From: Arenibacter algicola
GTDB taxonomy: Bacteria > Bacteroidota > Bacteroidia > Flavobacteriales > Flavobacteriaceae
Assembly (NCBI RefSeq): GCF_018860365.1
Contig: NZ_JAHKPO010000003.1
Span: 992,001 to 1,056,000 of the forward strand
Direction of reading: 5' to 3'
Length of the DNA: 64,000 bases
In this document: piece after piece, positions 46,648-55,549 of the stretch
How the letters are laid out: each line of letters begins with the position of its first letter
Position numbering within the stretch: the first letter of the stretch is position 1
The notes under the pieces: generated by a model
Seen by the model: only the letters and a program-made list of their open reading frames with translations
Database searches by the model: none
Told to the model about the DNA's origin: nothing
Made by a program: the position numbers and the translations under genes

Positions 46648-47388
46648 TTAATAGAAGGTTTCCACGTTCCTATTTAGGATAGGAACTAGCCTATTTAAGG
46701 TACTATTGCTAAGTTTTATATTTTTGAGTAATTCCAATTGTTGTACATTGTGTATATCCGTACCAGCAAAGTCTATATAATTGTCCAACAGAAGCTTTTC
46801 TGCAATTTTGGATACTTGCTTTCCATAATAGTTACTAAGTGAAAGTAAGTTCAATTGTAGAGATATCCCTTTGGATTTAAAGTCTTGATATTTTTTGTAG
46901 TTGCTATGTAGAAAAAAGTAGCGCTCTGGATGGGCCAATATTGGATAATAGCCCTTGGTTGCTATTTTAAAAGTGGCTTGGTCAAAGTTGATAGGGGTTT
47001 GTACAAAGGGCATTTCTATCAGCAAATATTTATTGCGAATCGGGGCCATAAGTTTTTGGTCCAATAAATTCTCGAAATTTGAATCTATCATATATTCTGA
47101 GGATGATTCCAAGGCAATATGCTTTAAACCTAAGTGCAATAATTGATTTTGTACCTTGTTGTGTGCGGTATGTATGCTTTCGGCTGTATTAGGATAGTAA
47201 TTTTGATTTACATGGGGAGTGGTTATCATATGTGTAATGCCAATTTCATTAAAGCCCTTTATTATATCCATAGAGTCCGAAATATCTTTAGCCCCATCAT
47301 CTATTCCAGGTAGAATATGACTATGGATATCTACGAATTGTCCTAGATAGTCTACCAGAAAGTTTTTCTTATTTAATATTTGGAACAT
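46648..47388 (-). CDS. CpsB/CapC-type protein-tyrosine phosphatase (PHP family), second copy
   Basis: A 246-residue paralogue of the preceding entry. It keeps all PHP motifs: DIHSHILPGIDDGAKDI, MITTPHVNQNYYPN, EMPFVQTPINFD, LAHPERYFFLH and GTDIHNVQQLELL. The two proteins share colinear motif spacing but many substitutions elsewhere, so the duplication is not recent. Retention of two intact copies suggests distinct targets or expression. It is divergent from the ATP-grasp gene at 47803, with a 414-base space between them. Confidence 0.92.
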   Translation of the reverse strand: MFQILNKKNFLVDYLGQFVDIHSHILPGIDDGAKDISDSMDIIKGFNEIGITHMITTPHVNQNYYPNTAESIHTAHNKVQNQLLHLGLKHIALESSSEYMIDSNFENLLDQKLMAPIRNKYLLIEMPFVQTPINFDQATFKIATKGYYPILAHPERYFFLHSNYKKYQDFKSKGISLQLNLLSLSNYYGKQVSKIAEKLLLDNYIDFAGTDIHNVQQLELLKNIKLSNSTLNRLVPILNRNVETFY

Positions 47389-47802
47389 CTATATTATTTG
47401 ATATTTATGAAGTATATCAATAAGCTAAAGACAGGTGTTGGTCAAAACCAACTTATGGTCTTTGTACGACACATATGGGTTTAAAGTTGACTATAATTTT
47501 CTGCCCTTTATTTTTATTAGATATTTAATTTTCACATATATTTGTTTCAAATTTATTCACTATTGGGTACTAGCTTGGTATATTGAAACCTACACTCCAA
47601 ATCGGGCATACCATGGTTATGCTATACGGTCCTAAACATTGGACGCCGAATTACATTAACGAATATTTATTAAAATTGTTTTGTTTTAGAAGGGAAATAG
47701 CTGGTTTTCAGTCTATTTTGCATTTAAAAACTTTACTTTGTGCAAAGTAGTCTCAAATAAATTTGGTAACTAATTCTTAAAAAAATAATATATCTCAATA
47801 AA
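47389..47802. other. Divergent intergenic region
   Basis: About 410 bases between the second phosphatase gene (minus) and the PurD-like ATP-grasp gene (plus). No coding frame is supported. It should contain both promoters; the only notable signal is the palindrome at 47734-47749. Confidence 0.55.
47734..47749 (+). promoter_or_regulatory. Palindrome overlapping a possible -7 element
   Basis: TACTTTG-TG-CAAAGTA is a perfect 7-bp inverted repeat, and the sequence TTACTTTG within it resembles TAnnTTTG. It lies about 55 bases before the ATP-grasp start codon, a plausible promoter or operator position for that gene. Confidence 0.35.
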
Positions 47803-49113
47803 TTGAAAAAAGAGAAATTAAAAAATCAAATAGAAATTAAGCGAAATTTCTTGATTGTTTCCCGTTGGGGAGAAACCTTGGATATGGCGGTAGCCATACA
47901 AAGCGAAGGCCATGAGGTTAAAATGTACATTGAGGATAAACCCTCCAGGGAAATTGGATACGGCTTTGTTCAAAAGGTAAAAGATTGGAAAAGCCAGATC
48001 GATTGGGCCGATGTTCTAATTTTTGACTACACTGGATATGGTAAAATATGTTCAGAATTAAGGGCACAGGGTAAATTGGTAGTGGGAGGTACGGAATATT
48101 CCGATCTTTTGGAATTGGACCGTAATTTTGGACAGGCAGAATTAAAGAAACACGGTATAAAAATATTGCCATCCAAGGAGTTTTTTAACTTTCAGGATGC
48201 CATCGACTATGTTAAAGCCAACCCCAATGCCTATGTAATAAAACCATCTGGCGAAACCCAAGAATACAAACAATTGTTATTTGTGGGTAGTGATGATGAA
48301 GGGTTGGATGTAATTCGGGTTTTAAAGGCTTATGAGAAATCGTGGGGCAATGATTTTGGCAATTTTCAATTGCAGCGCAAGGTAAAAGGGGTGGAGGTCT
48401 CCGCTTCTGCCTATTTTAACGGGAAGGAATTTATATATCCTATAAATATTACTTTTGAGCATAAGAAACTTTTTCCAAAAGAATTGGGCGTGTCCACAGG
48501 GGAGATGGGATCCAGTATGTTCTGGACCAAGGATTCACCTATTTTTGAGGCGACCTTGAAAAAGTTTGAAAGTTCCTTGGCAAAGGGTGGTTTTATTGGT
48601 CAATTGGATATTAATTGTATTGTAAACGGCAATGGAATCTATCCTTTGGAATTCACTTCCAGATTTGGATACCCACAGATATTCATTCAACGTGCCGGAA
48701 TTTTGGAACTTCTGGGAAACATGTTTTATAAGTTGGCCTCTGGAGAGAATTTTAGGATCAATGTTAGAAAAGGATTTCAGGTTGGGGCTTATATGGTTGT
48801 GCCCCCTTTTCCCTTCGAGGATAAAAAGACCTTTGAACTATTCTCCAAAGATTCTGTCATCGTATTCAAAAAGGATATGAAAGATGGGATACATCCCATG
48901 CATCTCAAGAAAATTAATGATGAATGGCTGATTACCGGAAATACAGGTATTGCTTTATTGGTCACCGGAACCGGACTCACTATGAAAGATGCTCAAAAAA
49001 TGATGCAGAATAGGATAAGTAATATTATTATTAATAATGTTTACTACAGAACCGATATTGGTGATAGGTGGTCAGATGATTTTGACCGCTTGTGGTCTTG
49101 GGGATTGTTATAG
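47803..49113 (+). CDS. ATP-grasp protein, phosphoribosylamine-glycine ligase-like
   Basis: A 436-residue protein with a PurD-like layout: an N-terminal domain (NFLIVSRWGETLDMAVAI, then ADVLIFDYTGYGKICSEL), a linker with LELDRNFGQAELKKHGIK, an ATP-grasp core with YVIKPSGETQEYKQLLFVG, and GGFIGQLDINCIVNGNGIYP followed by LEFTSRFGYPQIFIQ, where the metal-binding Asp/Asn and Glu appear. The C-terminal domain ends DIGDRWSDDFDRLWSWG. It is not a normal purine-pathway PurD because the glycine-site signatures differ. The frame starts with TTG and lacks a usable nearby ATG. A GNAT gene follows 35 bases later, hinting at a two-step amide-forming and acylating module. Confidence 0.78.
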   Translation: MKKEKLKNQIEIKRNFLIVSRWGETLDMAVAIQSEGHEVKMYIEDKPSREIGYGFVQKVKDWKSQIDWADVLIFDYTGYGKICSELRAQGKLVVGGTEYSDLLELDRNFGQAELKKHGIKILPSKEFFNFQDAIDYVKANPNAYVIKPSGETQEYKQLLFVGSDDEGLDVIRVLKAYEKSWGNDFGNFQLQRKVKGVEVSASAYFNGKEFIYPINITFEHKKLFPKELGVSTGEMGSSMFWTKDSPIFEATLKKFESSLAKGGFIGQLDINCIVNGNGIYPLEFTSRFGYPQIFIQRAGILELLGNMFYKLASGENFRINVRKGFQVGAYMVVPPFPFEDKKTFELFSKDSVIVFKKDMKDGIHPMHLKKINDEWLITGNTGIALLVTGTGLTMKDAQKMMQNRISNIIINNVYYRTDIGDRWSDDFDRLWSWGLL

Positions 49114-49148
49114 GAACAGCCGGCAGTAGTACGAGTATAGAGCTAAAT

Positions 49149-49610
49149 ATGGAATTCATTAATTTAGGACTGGAAGGGCGTAATTTTTTTAAAATTCTTC
49201 CAGTAGATTGGCAAAATGTAATTGAATCTGTTTGGGACGATTACAAGAATAATGCAACTGTCTATGTATTTAAGGATGCCCTGGACATAACCGCAGGTGG
49301 AATTGTATTTAGGACCGCACCTCCAAATATGACCGATTTTGAAATAGAGGAGTGGCAAAAGTATGTGACCGCCAATTTTCATTATATTGGTTTTTTATTT
49401 GTTGACCCCAGATATCGTGATCAATCGTTGGGTTCAAAATGGCTTTCTGCCCTAAAGGAGCAATTTCCCGATCAATCTTATTGGCTTACGATAGAGGAGG
49501 AGGGATTAAGGTCCTTCTATGAGAAAAATGGATTTAAATGTGTTTCTAAAAGTAGGGATAATGATAATCCGGAATGGATTTTAATATATCAACCTGAAAA
49601 TGACAATTAG
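49149..49610 (+). CDS. GNAT-family N-acetyltransferase
   Basis: A GNAT protein of about 153 residues from the ATG at 49149; a GTG at 49092 would extend it 19 residues into the upstream gene with no conserved content. The acetyl-CoA strand-turn region is FHYIGFLFVDPRYRDQSLGSKWLSAL, seen here as the GFLFVDPRYRDQSLGSKW pattern, and the typical ending is LRSFYEKNGFKCV. It acetylates a small molecule or protein amine. The neighbour upstream is the ATP-grasp gene, with which it is probably co-transcribed. Confidence 0.82.
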   Translation: MEFINLGLEGRNFFKILPVDWQNVIESVWDDYKNNATVYVFKDALDITAGGIVFRTAPPNMTDFEIEEWQKYVTANFHYIGFLFVDPRYRDQSLGSKWLSALKEQFPDQSYWLTIEEEGLRSFYEKNGFKCVSKSRDNDNPEWILIYQPENDN

Positions 49611-49662
49611 TATTACTTCCTTTTAGAGAAAAATCATTCTGGGAGAATAGTTGTAAGTTTTA

Positions 49663-50931
49663 TTAAACATCCCTTTCGTGTTCTTCCAAATCTTTCCTGA
49701 GATCCAGTTTTCTAAAAGTAGGGGAGATGGCACCAGTGAATATTACCGTAATTAAGGTCATACAACCGCCAAAAACGACTGCGGTGACCGTTCCCATCAA
49801 CTTGGCCGTTAGTCCACTTTCAAATGCTCCAAGCTCATTGGAGGATCCAACGAACATGGAATTTACTGAAGCTACCCTACCGCGCATATGATCTGGCGTC
49901 CTTAATTGTAGGATAGTTTGTCTAATGATCATAGAAATTCCATCGGTAACACCACTAAAAAAAAGTACGATTACGGAAATCCAAAACGAAGTGGAAAGTC
50001 CAAAGACAATTATACAAAGGCCAAAACCAAAAATAGATCCTAGAAGTTTTAAACCTGCGTGTTTATTTAAAGGAAAATAGGCGGAGGTAAACATGATTAT
50101 CAATGCTCCAACGGCTGGGGCAGCGCGTAAAATTCCAAATCCTTCCGGACCCACTTTAAGTATATCCTGGGCATATATGGGCAATAGGGCTATTGCTCCA
50201 CCAAAAAGTACGGCAACCATATCCAGGGTAATAGCTCCCAAAATAATTTTGGTCCCAAATACAAATTTCACGCCTTCTTTTAAACTTTGTATTACAGGTT
50301 CCCCAATATTAGGGTTTAAAATGGGTTTCTTTTTAATTTTGGTTAAGATAAGGAGAGCCATTAAAGAAAAGGCAAAAATCAGGCACATGGACCAATGTAC
50401 CCCGATTAAATTTATGCTAAATCCGGCCAAGGCAGGGCCCAGAACAGCTGCCATCTGCCAAACGGAACTACTCCATGTGGCGGCATTGGGATATACTTTT
50501 TTTGGGACGATCAATGCAAATAGGGAAAATATAGTCGGCCCTAAAAATGCCCTTACAATTCCACCTAGAAATACTAAAAAATAAATGGAATACAAAATGG
50601 TGTTTTTAGACCAATCCAGTACTATTTTGGGCCAAGTGAGCAAAAACAGTCCCAAGCTTATTACAGAAAAACCTAAAATGCATTTTAAGAGCAGTCCCTT
50701 TTTTTCTTTTTGATCAACAATATGACCTGCAAACAAAGCCAATGATACCGCTGGCATGACCTCCATAAGTCCGATCATCCCCAAAGAAAGTGGATTTTTG
50801 GTTAAAGAATATACTTCCCATTCTATAACCACAAATTGCATGGACCATGCAAAAACCATGGCAAAACGGACCAACAAAAAAACGTTGAATTCCTTATATC
50901 TTAGTGCAGCATAGGGGTCTCTATTTGCCAT
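49663..50931 (-). CDS. MFS transporter (EntS-like exporter group)
   Basis: A 422-residue membrane protein with about 12 hydrophobic segments. It starts MANRDPYAALRYKEFNVFLL, with the cytoplasmic loop GHIVDQKEKKGLLLKCIL between helices 2 and 3 and TPDHMRGRVASVNSMFVG between helices 8-10, both typical of the MFS group that includes EntS and macrolide exporters. The substrate is not predictable. It is convergent with the GNAT gene (52 bases between stop codons) and lies 104 bases downstream of the PhnA-like gene on the same strand. Confidence 0.88.
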   Translation of the reverse strand: MANRDPYAALRYKEFNVFLLVRFAMVFAWSMQFVVIEWEVYSLTKNPLSLGMIGLMEVMPAVSLALFAGHIVDQKEKKGLLLKCILGFSVISLGLFLLTWPKIVLDWSKNTILYSIYFLVFLGGIVRAFLGPTIFSLFALIVPKKVYPNAATWSSSVWQMAAVLGPALAGFSINLIGVHWSMCLIFAFSLMALLILTKIKKKPILNPNIGEPVIQSLKEGVKFVFGTKIILGAITLDMVAVLFGGAIALLPIYAQDILKVGPEGFGILRAAPAVGALIIMFTSAYFPLNKHAGLKLLGSIFGFGLCIIVFGLSTSFWISVIVLFFSGVTDGISMIIRQTILQLRTPDHMRGRVASVNSMFVGSSNELGAFESGLTAKLMGTVTAVVFGGCMTLITVIFTGAISPTFRKLDLRKDLEEHERDV

Positions 50932-51035
50932 GGACTATTTATATTAGCCTAGATCTTAAAGTATATTCCTACGTTCTACTCGAAGGGATAATATTGCGAT
51001 CTAGGATTCACAATTCATCTACAGGTAAACAGGAA

Positions 51036-51614
51036 CTATATTTTCTTAACAAATTTTGTTAGGATAACAATTTGTTGGCCATCTACTTTACCTTCTATGT
51101 ATTCCGCATTATCATGATCAAGTGAAACACGCCTTACAGCGGTACCTCTTTTAGCTACCATACTGGATCCTTTTACCGGTAGGTCCTTGATAAGGACAAC
51201 ACTATCGCCTGCTTCAATAACGGCACCATTACTGTCGCGATGTATTATTTGATTCTCTGCAGGGGCACCTTCACCAGTAGCTTTTGCCCATTCCAATGCG
51301 TCATCCTCCAAATAAAACATATCCAATAAATCCTGTGGCCATCCTTCCTTTCTTAACCTGCTCAACATACGCCAGGCCATTACCTTTACTGGTGTATGCT
51401 CACTCCACATACTATCATTTAAACAGCGCCAATGATTTGGATCTGTGTTATCAGGATTTTCAATTTGATCCCTACAGATTTCACAAATCAATAGATTGGC
51501 TTCCAAACCTCCATTTTTTGGCGGTTGAACTTCAAAAACACTTAATTTTTCCGTACTGGTACATAACTCACATTGGTGATTGCTTCTTTTGCCCAATTCC
51601 CTTTCAATATTCAT
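51036..51614 (-). CDS. PhnA-like zinc-ribbon protein
   Basis: A 192-residue protein. An N-terminal zinc ribbon has Cys15/Cys18 (CELC) and Cys43/Cys46 (CEIC). The C-terminal PhnA domain reads SNGAVIEAGDSVVLIKDLPVKGSS, TAVRRVSLDHDNAEYIEGKV and IVILTKFVKKI. Proteins of this family are named after the phn region but are not needed for phosphonate breakdown; the function is unclear. A short -7 element lies just upstream, so it is probably expressed as a single gene or with the MFS gene. Confidence 0.92.
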   Translation of the reverse strand: MNIERELGKRSNHQCELCTSTEKLSVFEVQPPKNGGLEANLLICEICRDQIENPDNTDPNHWRCLNDSMWSEHTPVKVMAWRMLSRLRKEGWPQDLLDMFYLEDDALEWAKATGEGAPAENQIIHRDSNGAVIEAGDSVVLIKDLPVKGSSMVAKRGTAVRRVSLDHDNAEYIEGKVDGQQIVILTKFVKKI

Positions 51615-51634
51615 TATAATAGATTTTATAGGGA

Positions 51635-51642
51635 CAAATGTA
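51635..51642 (-). promoter_or_regulatory. Probable -7 element for the PhnA-like gene
   Basis: On the minus strand this reads TACATTTG, an exact match to TAnnTTTG, 21-28 bases upstream of the start codon. A TTTG at -33 is not clear. Confidence 0.5.
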
Positions 51643-51817
51643 AACGAATTGAATAAATGGTCGCTATGGAAATGTAAAAAATGGACTGAAGGATTTAGGT
51701 AAAAGCCAAATTAAGGAACTATTTCCAATCATTGTTTTTATTGGACATTGTTTATAAGTTATGGTAGCTATAGTTTATTTAAGAGGGATAGACCCTTATT
51801 TTTGTTTCCTTTTTAAA

Positions 51818-52171
51818 ATGGAAGACTTAAAAGTAGGGGATAAATTATATAACGTAGGCCAAAACGGATTTGGCGATTTTTACAGGTATTCTTTTTCAGA
51901 AGTGGTTCGTCTTACCAAGACTTTGGCAGTCTTGGAAAATGGCGTAAGATTAAGAAATAAACCCGTAAGGTCTTTGATCAACGACGAGATTGGTTATGCG
52001 CTTGCCAAAAACAGATGGGTATATTGGCATATAGTATCCGATGAGATTTTGCGTAAAGCAAAAAAGGAGAATGAAATGATTGCCATACACGACTGGTTTA
52101 GGGATCGTTCCTTTAATTTTTTAGAAAAAACAATGATCTATAATATATTTAAGGAAAAGGGAATACTTTAG
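51818..52171 (+). CDS. Small hypothetical protein
   Basis: A 117-residue soluble, basic protein from the ATG at 51818 (MEDLKVGDKLYN); an upstream in-frame start at 51761 would add 19 hydrophobic residues with no clear signal peptide. The sequence has a beta-rich first half (FYRYSFSEVVRLTKTLAVL, then RLRNKPVRSLIND) and a helical second half ending IYNIFKEKGIL. I do not recognise a named family. It is divergent from the PhnA-like gene and isolated on its strand. Confidence 0.65.
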   Translation: MEDLKVGDKLYNVGQNGFGDFYRYSFSEVVRLTKTLAVLENGVRLRNKPVRSLINDEIGYALAKNRWVYWHIVSDEILRKAKKENEMIAIHDWFRDRSFNFLEKTMIYNIFKEKGIL

Positions 52172-52188
52172 TCAATCTTAAATTTTAA

Positions 52189-52353
52189 TTATTTGGTGGC
52201 TCCGTATAAAGGTAACACCCCTATAGGTTGTGAGGAATCATATTGCAATAATCCACTGTTGATAGAAGGGTAAACAAATCCTGATTTTGATAAGAAGTTA
52301 TAACTAAAAGATGGGGTACTTTCAAGAAGCTGAACTCCTTGAACAGGGAATTC
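52189..52353 (-). pseudogene. Possible C-terminal relic of a lost gene
   Basis: An open frame of 54 codons reads EFPVQGVQLLESTPSFSYNF and continues to VLPLYGATK before a stop, with normal amino-acid content and no start codon; an in-frame stop precedes it. It looks like the tail of a degraded coding sequence in the 283-base gap between the hypothetical gene and the molybdenum hydroxylase gene. I cannot assign a family. Chance open reading is possible. Confidence 0.3.
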
Positions 52354-52454
52354 TTAACAGATTTAAGAATAGACTCCTAATCCCATAATTAAAATTCAAT
52401 TATTTTCAATAATACCAGTTTATTGATTCGAAGATTAGACCTAATCCAATTTTC

Positions 52455-54653
52455 TTATCCCACCACCTGTTTTTCGGTCATAAAAGGCTGATTATAATAC
52501 CGCTGGCCAGTTGCTTTGTAGAGGGCATTGGCCAAGGCTCCAATAGCAGGTGGTAGACCAGGTTCTCCTAATCCAGTTGGGTCTATTTCATTTTCAACAA
52601 AGAAAACCTCTATTTCCTTTGGCGCTTGTGAATGTCGGATCAACTGATATTTGTCGAAATTCATTTGGTTGGGAGCACCATTTTCAAAGGTCAGCTGGCT
52701 GTACATGGAATGACCAACACCATCGATTACACCACCTTGAATCATATTCTCTGCGGCATCCCTATTGACTACAATACCACAATCAACTGCACACCAGACT
52801 TTTTGGACTATAAGCTGCCCTTTATCCATAACTATATCAAACACTTCAGCAACATAGGTAGAATGACAAAAATAGGCAGCTACCCCACGATGAACATTGG
52901 GTTTTGTTGTTCCCCAATTCGCTTTTTCCTTAACCAGTTTCAATACTCCGGCATACCGCTCTGCTTCGTATTCATGTTTCTCACCAACAGGGTCTTTTAT
53001 GGCGCGATCAAACAATTCCAAACGGAAATCAATCGGGTCTTTTCCCGCTGCTTCTGCAACCTCGTCAAGAAATGCTTGCTCGGCACCTGCTGTGAAATTA
53101 GATCTTGGTGCACGCCATGCACCTGTGGTAACATTGGTTGGCGCTTTAATTTTTTCAGCCAAATAATTTTCAACGGCGCCGGCCGGGAATCGATTTGGAA
53201 AAACAGGACCTTCGGGCAGTCCGGCTCCTTTTACGCTGAAAGAAATCAGATTATTATTCTCGTCGAGTCCCGCTTTATACACAGAACGATAGGTAGGGCG
53301 ATAGGTTCCTTGGGTCATATCATCCTCACGGGAATATATAAGTTTGACGGGACCTCCGATTTTTTTTGAAATGGCGGCTGCTTCCACACCAAAATGTACA
53401 TAGAGCCTTCTTCCAAAACCACCTCCGATTCTAGTCATATTTACAGTCACTTTTTCCAATGGTAGGTTTAATAATTTGGAAACCGAGCCTTCCAGTGCTT
53501 CGGGTGTTTGAGTGGGCCCAATAAGTTCTGCCGAATCCTCTGTGACATTGGCAAAGAAGTTCATAGGCTCCAATGTGTTATGGGCTATGAAAGGGGCGCT
53601 ATAAGTTCTTTCGATGATTTTGGCTGCTTTTTTAAAGGCAGCCTCAGGGTTGCCATCCCTTCTACTTTCCTGTACCTCCCCGGACGCCAACGCTTTTTCC
53701 AGTCTTTTCACATGTAATTCGGAACTCTCTAATTCCCCGGTAGTTTCCCAGTTGGCTTTTAGTGCCTTTTTGGCTTGCATTAATTGCCAAGTAGATTCGC
53801 CAACGATGGCAATTAATTGTTTAAAACCTTTTTCGTCGAACCCACCGGGTTCTTCAACAGTAGTATCAACAATAAATGCATCCTTCACTCCAGGCATACT
53901 TTTTATCTCCGCTTCGTTAAAATCCTTTACCGTCATGCCAAAAGCAGGTGGATGTTGTATCATGGCCAGTTGCATGCCATCCCTATGGAAATCCAAACCA
54001 AATAAGGGTTTACCGGTAACTATTTTCTCGCCGTCTACATTCTTGACACTTGTACCTATCAATTTGAAATCCTTAATACTTTTCAGTTCAACTTCTTTAG
54101 GTACTTCGATTCCCACTGCCTTAGAAGCCACTTCACCATAAGTAATTGTTCGCTCGCCATTAATTTCCTTGATCACTCCTTCACTGGCTGTTAGATCCGA
54201 CACCTTTAAACCCCATTCCTTCGCGGCCGCTTCCATTAGCATTCTTCTACCGGTAGCACCGGCCATCCGCAAGGCATTCCAGCTTAAACGAATGGATAGA
54301 CTTCCACCTGCAAATTGGTTTTGGTACCAACCAGTATTTAGGGGCGCCTGTTCCACTAAAACGTTTTCCCAAGGTACATCCAGCTCCTCTGCCACAATCA
54401 TGGGCATTGAGGTACGAACGTTTTGTCCAATTTCCGGATTGGGAGAGTATATGGTAACCATGCCCGTATCCCCAATTTTGATATAGCCGTTGATTTCGAA
54501 CCATTCTTTTGGCACTGCTACTCCCGCTTCTGGTTCAGGTGTATTTGACTTACATCCGTTAAGCCAGCTAAACCCGATTAGCATGCCACCACCTGCAGCA
54601 GCTGAAACCTTTATAAATGAACGACGATTATAATGTGTAACTATCTTTGTCAT
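52455..54653 (-). CDS. Molybdopterin-binding subunit of xanthine dehydrogenase family (IorB/NicB-like)
   Basis: A 732-residue large subunit. I start it at 54653 because MTKIVTHYNRRSFIK places a twin-arginine motif (Arg10-Arg11) at the N-terminus; the longer frame to 54755 adds an unlikely leader. The Tat segment is followed by an LNGC that may be lipidated. Mo-cofactor blocks include RIGGGFGRRLYVHFG, TGAWRAPRSNFTAGAEQ and the loop GLGEPGLPPAIGALANAL with the predicted catalytic Glu. Enzymes of this two-component type hydroxylate N-heterocycles or aldehydes at the periplasmic side. It follows the [2Fe-2S] subunit gene by 32 bases. No XdhC-type maturation gene is in the window. Confidence 0.9.
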   Translation of the reverse strand: MTKIVTHYNRRSFIKVSAAAGGGMLIGFSWLNGCKSNTPEPEAGVAVPKEWFEINGYIKIGDTGMVTIYSPNPEIGQNVRTSMPMIVAEELDVPWENVLVEQAPLNTGWYQNQFAGGSLSIRLSWNALRMAGATGRRMLMEAAAKEWGLKVSDLTASEGVIKEINGERTITYGEVASKAVGIEVPKEVELKSIKDFKLIGTSVKNVDGEKIVTGKPLFGLDFHRDGMQLAMIQHPPAFGMTVKDFNEAEIKSMPGVKDAFIVDTTVEEPGGFDEKGFKQLIAIVGESTWQLMQAKKALKANWETTGELESSELHVKRLEKALASGEVQESRRDGNPEAAFKKAAKIIERTYSAPFIAHNTLEPMNFFANVTEDSAELIGPTQTPEALEGSVSKLLNLPLEKVTVNMTRIGGGFGRRLYVHFGVEAAAISKKIGGPVKLIYSREDDMTQGTYRPTYRSVYKAGLDENNNLISFSVKGAGLPEGPVFPNRFPAGAVENYLAEKIKAPTNVTTGAWRAPRSNFTAGAEQAFLDEVAEAAGKDPIDFRLELFDRAIKDPVGEKHEYEAERYAGVLKLVKEKANWGTTKPNVHRGVAAYFCHSTYVAEVFDIVMDKGQLIVQKVWCAVDCGIVVNRDAAENMIQGGVIDGVGHSMYSQLTFENGAPNQMNFDKYQLIRHSQAPKEIEVFFVENEIDPTGLGEPGLPPAIGALANALYKATGQRYYNQPFMTEKQVVG

Positions 54654-54685
54654 GATGTTTCTTTTTTTGATGTACCTATCAATGT

Positions 54686-55150
54686 TTAAACGGTTTTGGT
54701 ATTTGCTGCGGTTTTGATAGCCTTTTTGATTCGTATGTACGTACCACAGCGACAAATATTGCCGTTCATAGCTCCTTCGATTTCTTCATCGGTCGGATTG
54801 GGATTCTTTTTGAGAAATGCACTCGCGTTCATAATCTGGCCGGCCTGACAATATCCACACTGATACACATCTTCCTCCAACCATGCTTTCTGCACGGGAT
54901 GATCTCCGTTTTCAGATAGCCCTTCGATGGTCGTAATATCCTGATTACCAACAGCTGATACAGGTAATTGGCAGGAACGTACGGCATTATCGCCAAGGTG
55001 TATGGTACAGGCACCGCATTGCGAAATACCACAACCGTATTTTGTGCCCACCAATTTTAGATGGTCCCTTAAGACCCAAAGAATGGGGGTAGTGGGATCT
55101 ACATCCAATTGCTGAGTTTTTCCGTTGATTTTTAGATTGAAGTTTGCCAT
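54686..55150 (-). CDS. [2Fe-2S]-binding small subunit of the same hydroxylase (IorA/NicA-like)
   Basis: A 154-residue electron-transfer subunit. The plant-type cluster is bound by Cys40, Cys45, Cys48 (CGISQCGAC) and Cys60; the second cluster by Cys98, Cys101 (CGYCQAG), Cys133 and Cys135 (CRCGTYIRI). This arrangement is invariant in the small subunits of isoquinoline 1-oxidoreductase, nicotinate dehydrogenase and related enzymes. No signal peptide, consistent with export by piggyback on the Tat-carrying large subunit. It is the first gene of the pair and has a good -7 element 36 bases upstream. Confidence 0.95.
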   Translation of the reverse strand: MANFNLKINGKTQQLDVDPTTPILWVLRDHLKLVGTKYGCGISQCGACTIHLGDNAVRSCQLPVSAVGNQDITTIEGLSENGDHPVQKAWLEEDVYQCGYCQAGQIMNASAFLKKNPNPTDEEIEGAMNGNICRCGTYIRIKKAIKTAANTKTV

Positions 55151-55185
55151 GATTCTAGTGTAAGTAAATGAACTTGATTAAGTTA

Positions 55186-55193
55186 CAAAATTA
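55186..55193 (-). promoter_or_regulatory. Probable -7 element for the hydroxylase operon
   Basis: On the minus strand this reads TAATTTTG, an exact match to TAnnTTTG, 36-43 bases before the start of the [2Fe-2S] subunit gene. No TTTG box at -33 was identified. Confidence 0.45.
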
Positions 55194-55384
55194 TTTGGAT
55201 GTTAAATAGCCCAGGAACAAACTATTTATTAATAATGTCCCGTAGATTATCAGTGTATCCCAGATGCAGAATAATGAAAATCTTATGTTAATTGGGTTTT
55301 GTTGGAATTGAGATACGATATGGTAGGGAAAGTACACGGAAACTAATAATAGGGCAGAATGATAGTAGGTACGGTGGAATTTAA

Positions 55385-55549
55385 TTAAACCATTCTATTA
55401 GTTTCGCTTCCTAACACAAGAAACATTATCATCTCATATTTTTTACCCAATTTTTCCCTAAGAATTCCAAAAGCCTTGGTGATTTGTCTCTCAACCGTCT
55501 TTTTAGAAACGTTAAGGTATTCCGATATTTCAATAATTACTTTAATTCC
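55385..55549 (-). pseudogene. C-terminal relic of an ECF sigma-70 factor (region 4)
   Basis: An open frame without a start codon reads IIEISEYLNVSKKTVERQ, then ITKAFGILREKLGKKYE, and stops after a further 17 residues. The ISEYLNVSKKTVERQITKAF segment is the DNA-binding helix-turn-helix of sigma region 4 in Bacteroidota RpoE-like ECF factors. Regions 2 and the remainder of 4 are missing; the frame is closed upstream by a stop at 55550-55552. The relic overlaps the last bases of the next gene (stop at 55537-55539) in another frame, so the upstream part of the sigma gene appears to have been replaced by that gene. Confidence 0.75.

Noticed and set aside
49092..49148. GTG start for the GNAT gene overlapping the ATP-grasp gene
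   Set aside because: The extra 19 residues lack family conservation and fall inside the upstream coding sequence; the ATG at 49149 gives the usual GNAT length.
50093..50584. 163-residue plus-strand frame opposite the MFS transporter gene
   Set aside because: Shadow frame; the minus-strand gene has conserved transporter motifs and topology.
52632..53369. 245-residue plus-strand frame opposite the molybdopterin subunit gene
   Set aside because: Antisense shadow of a conserved coding sequence, rich in implausible composition and without motifs.
54654..54755. N-terminal extension of the molybdopterin subunit
   Set aside because: The twin-arginine signal begins at the Met at 54653; the extension would hide it and overlaps the [2Fe-2S] subunit gene.
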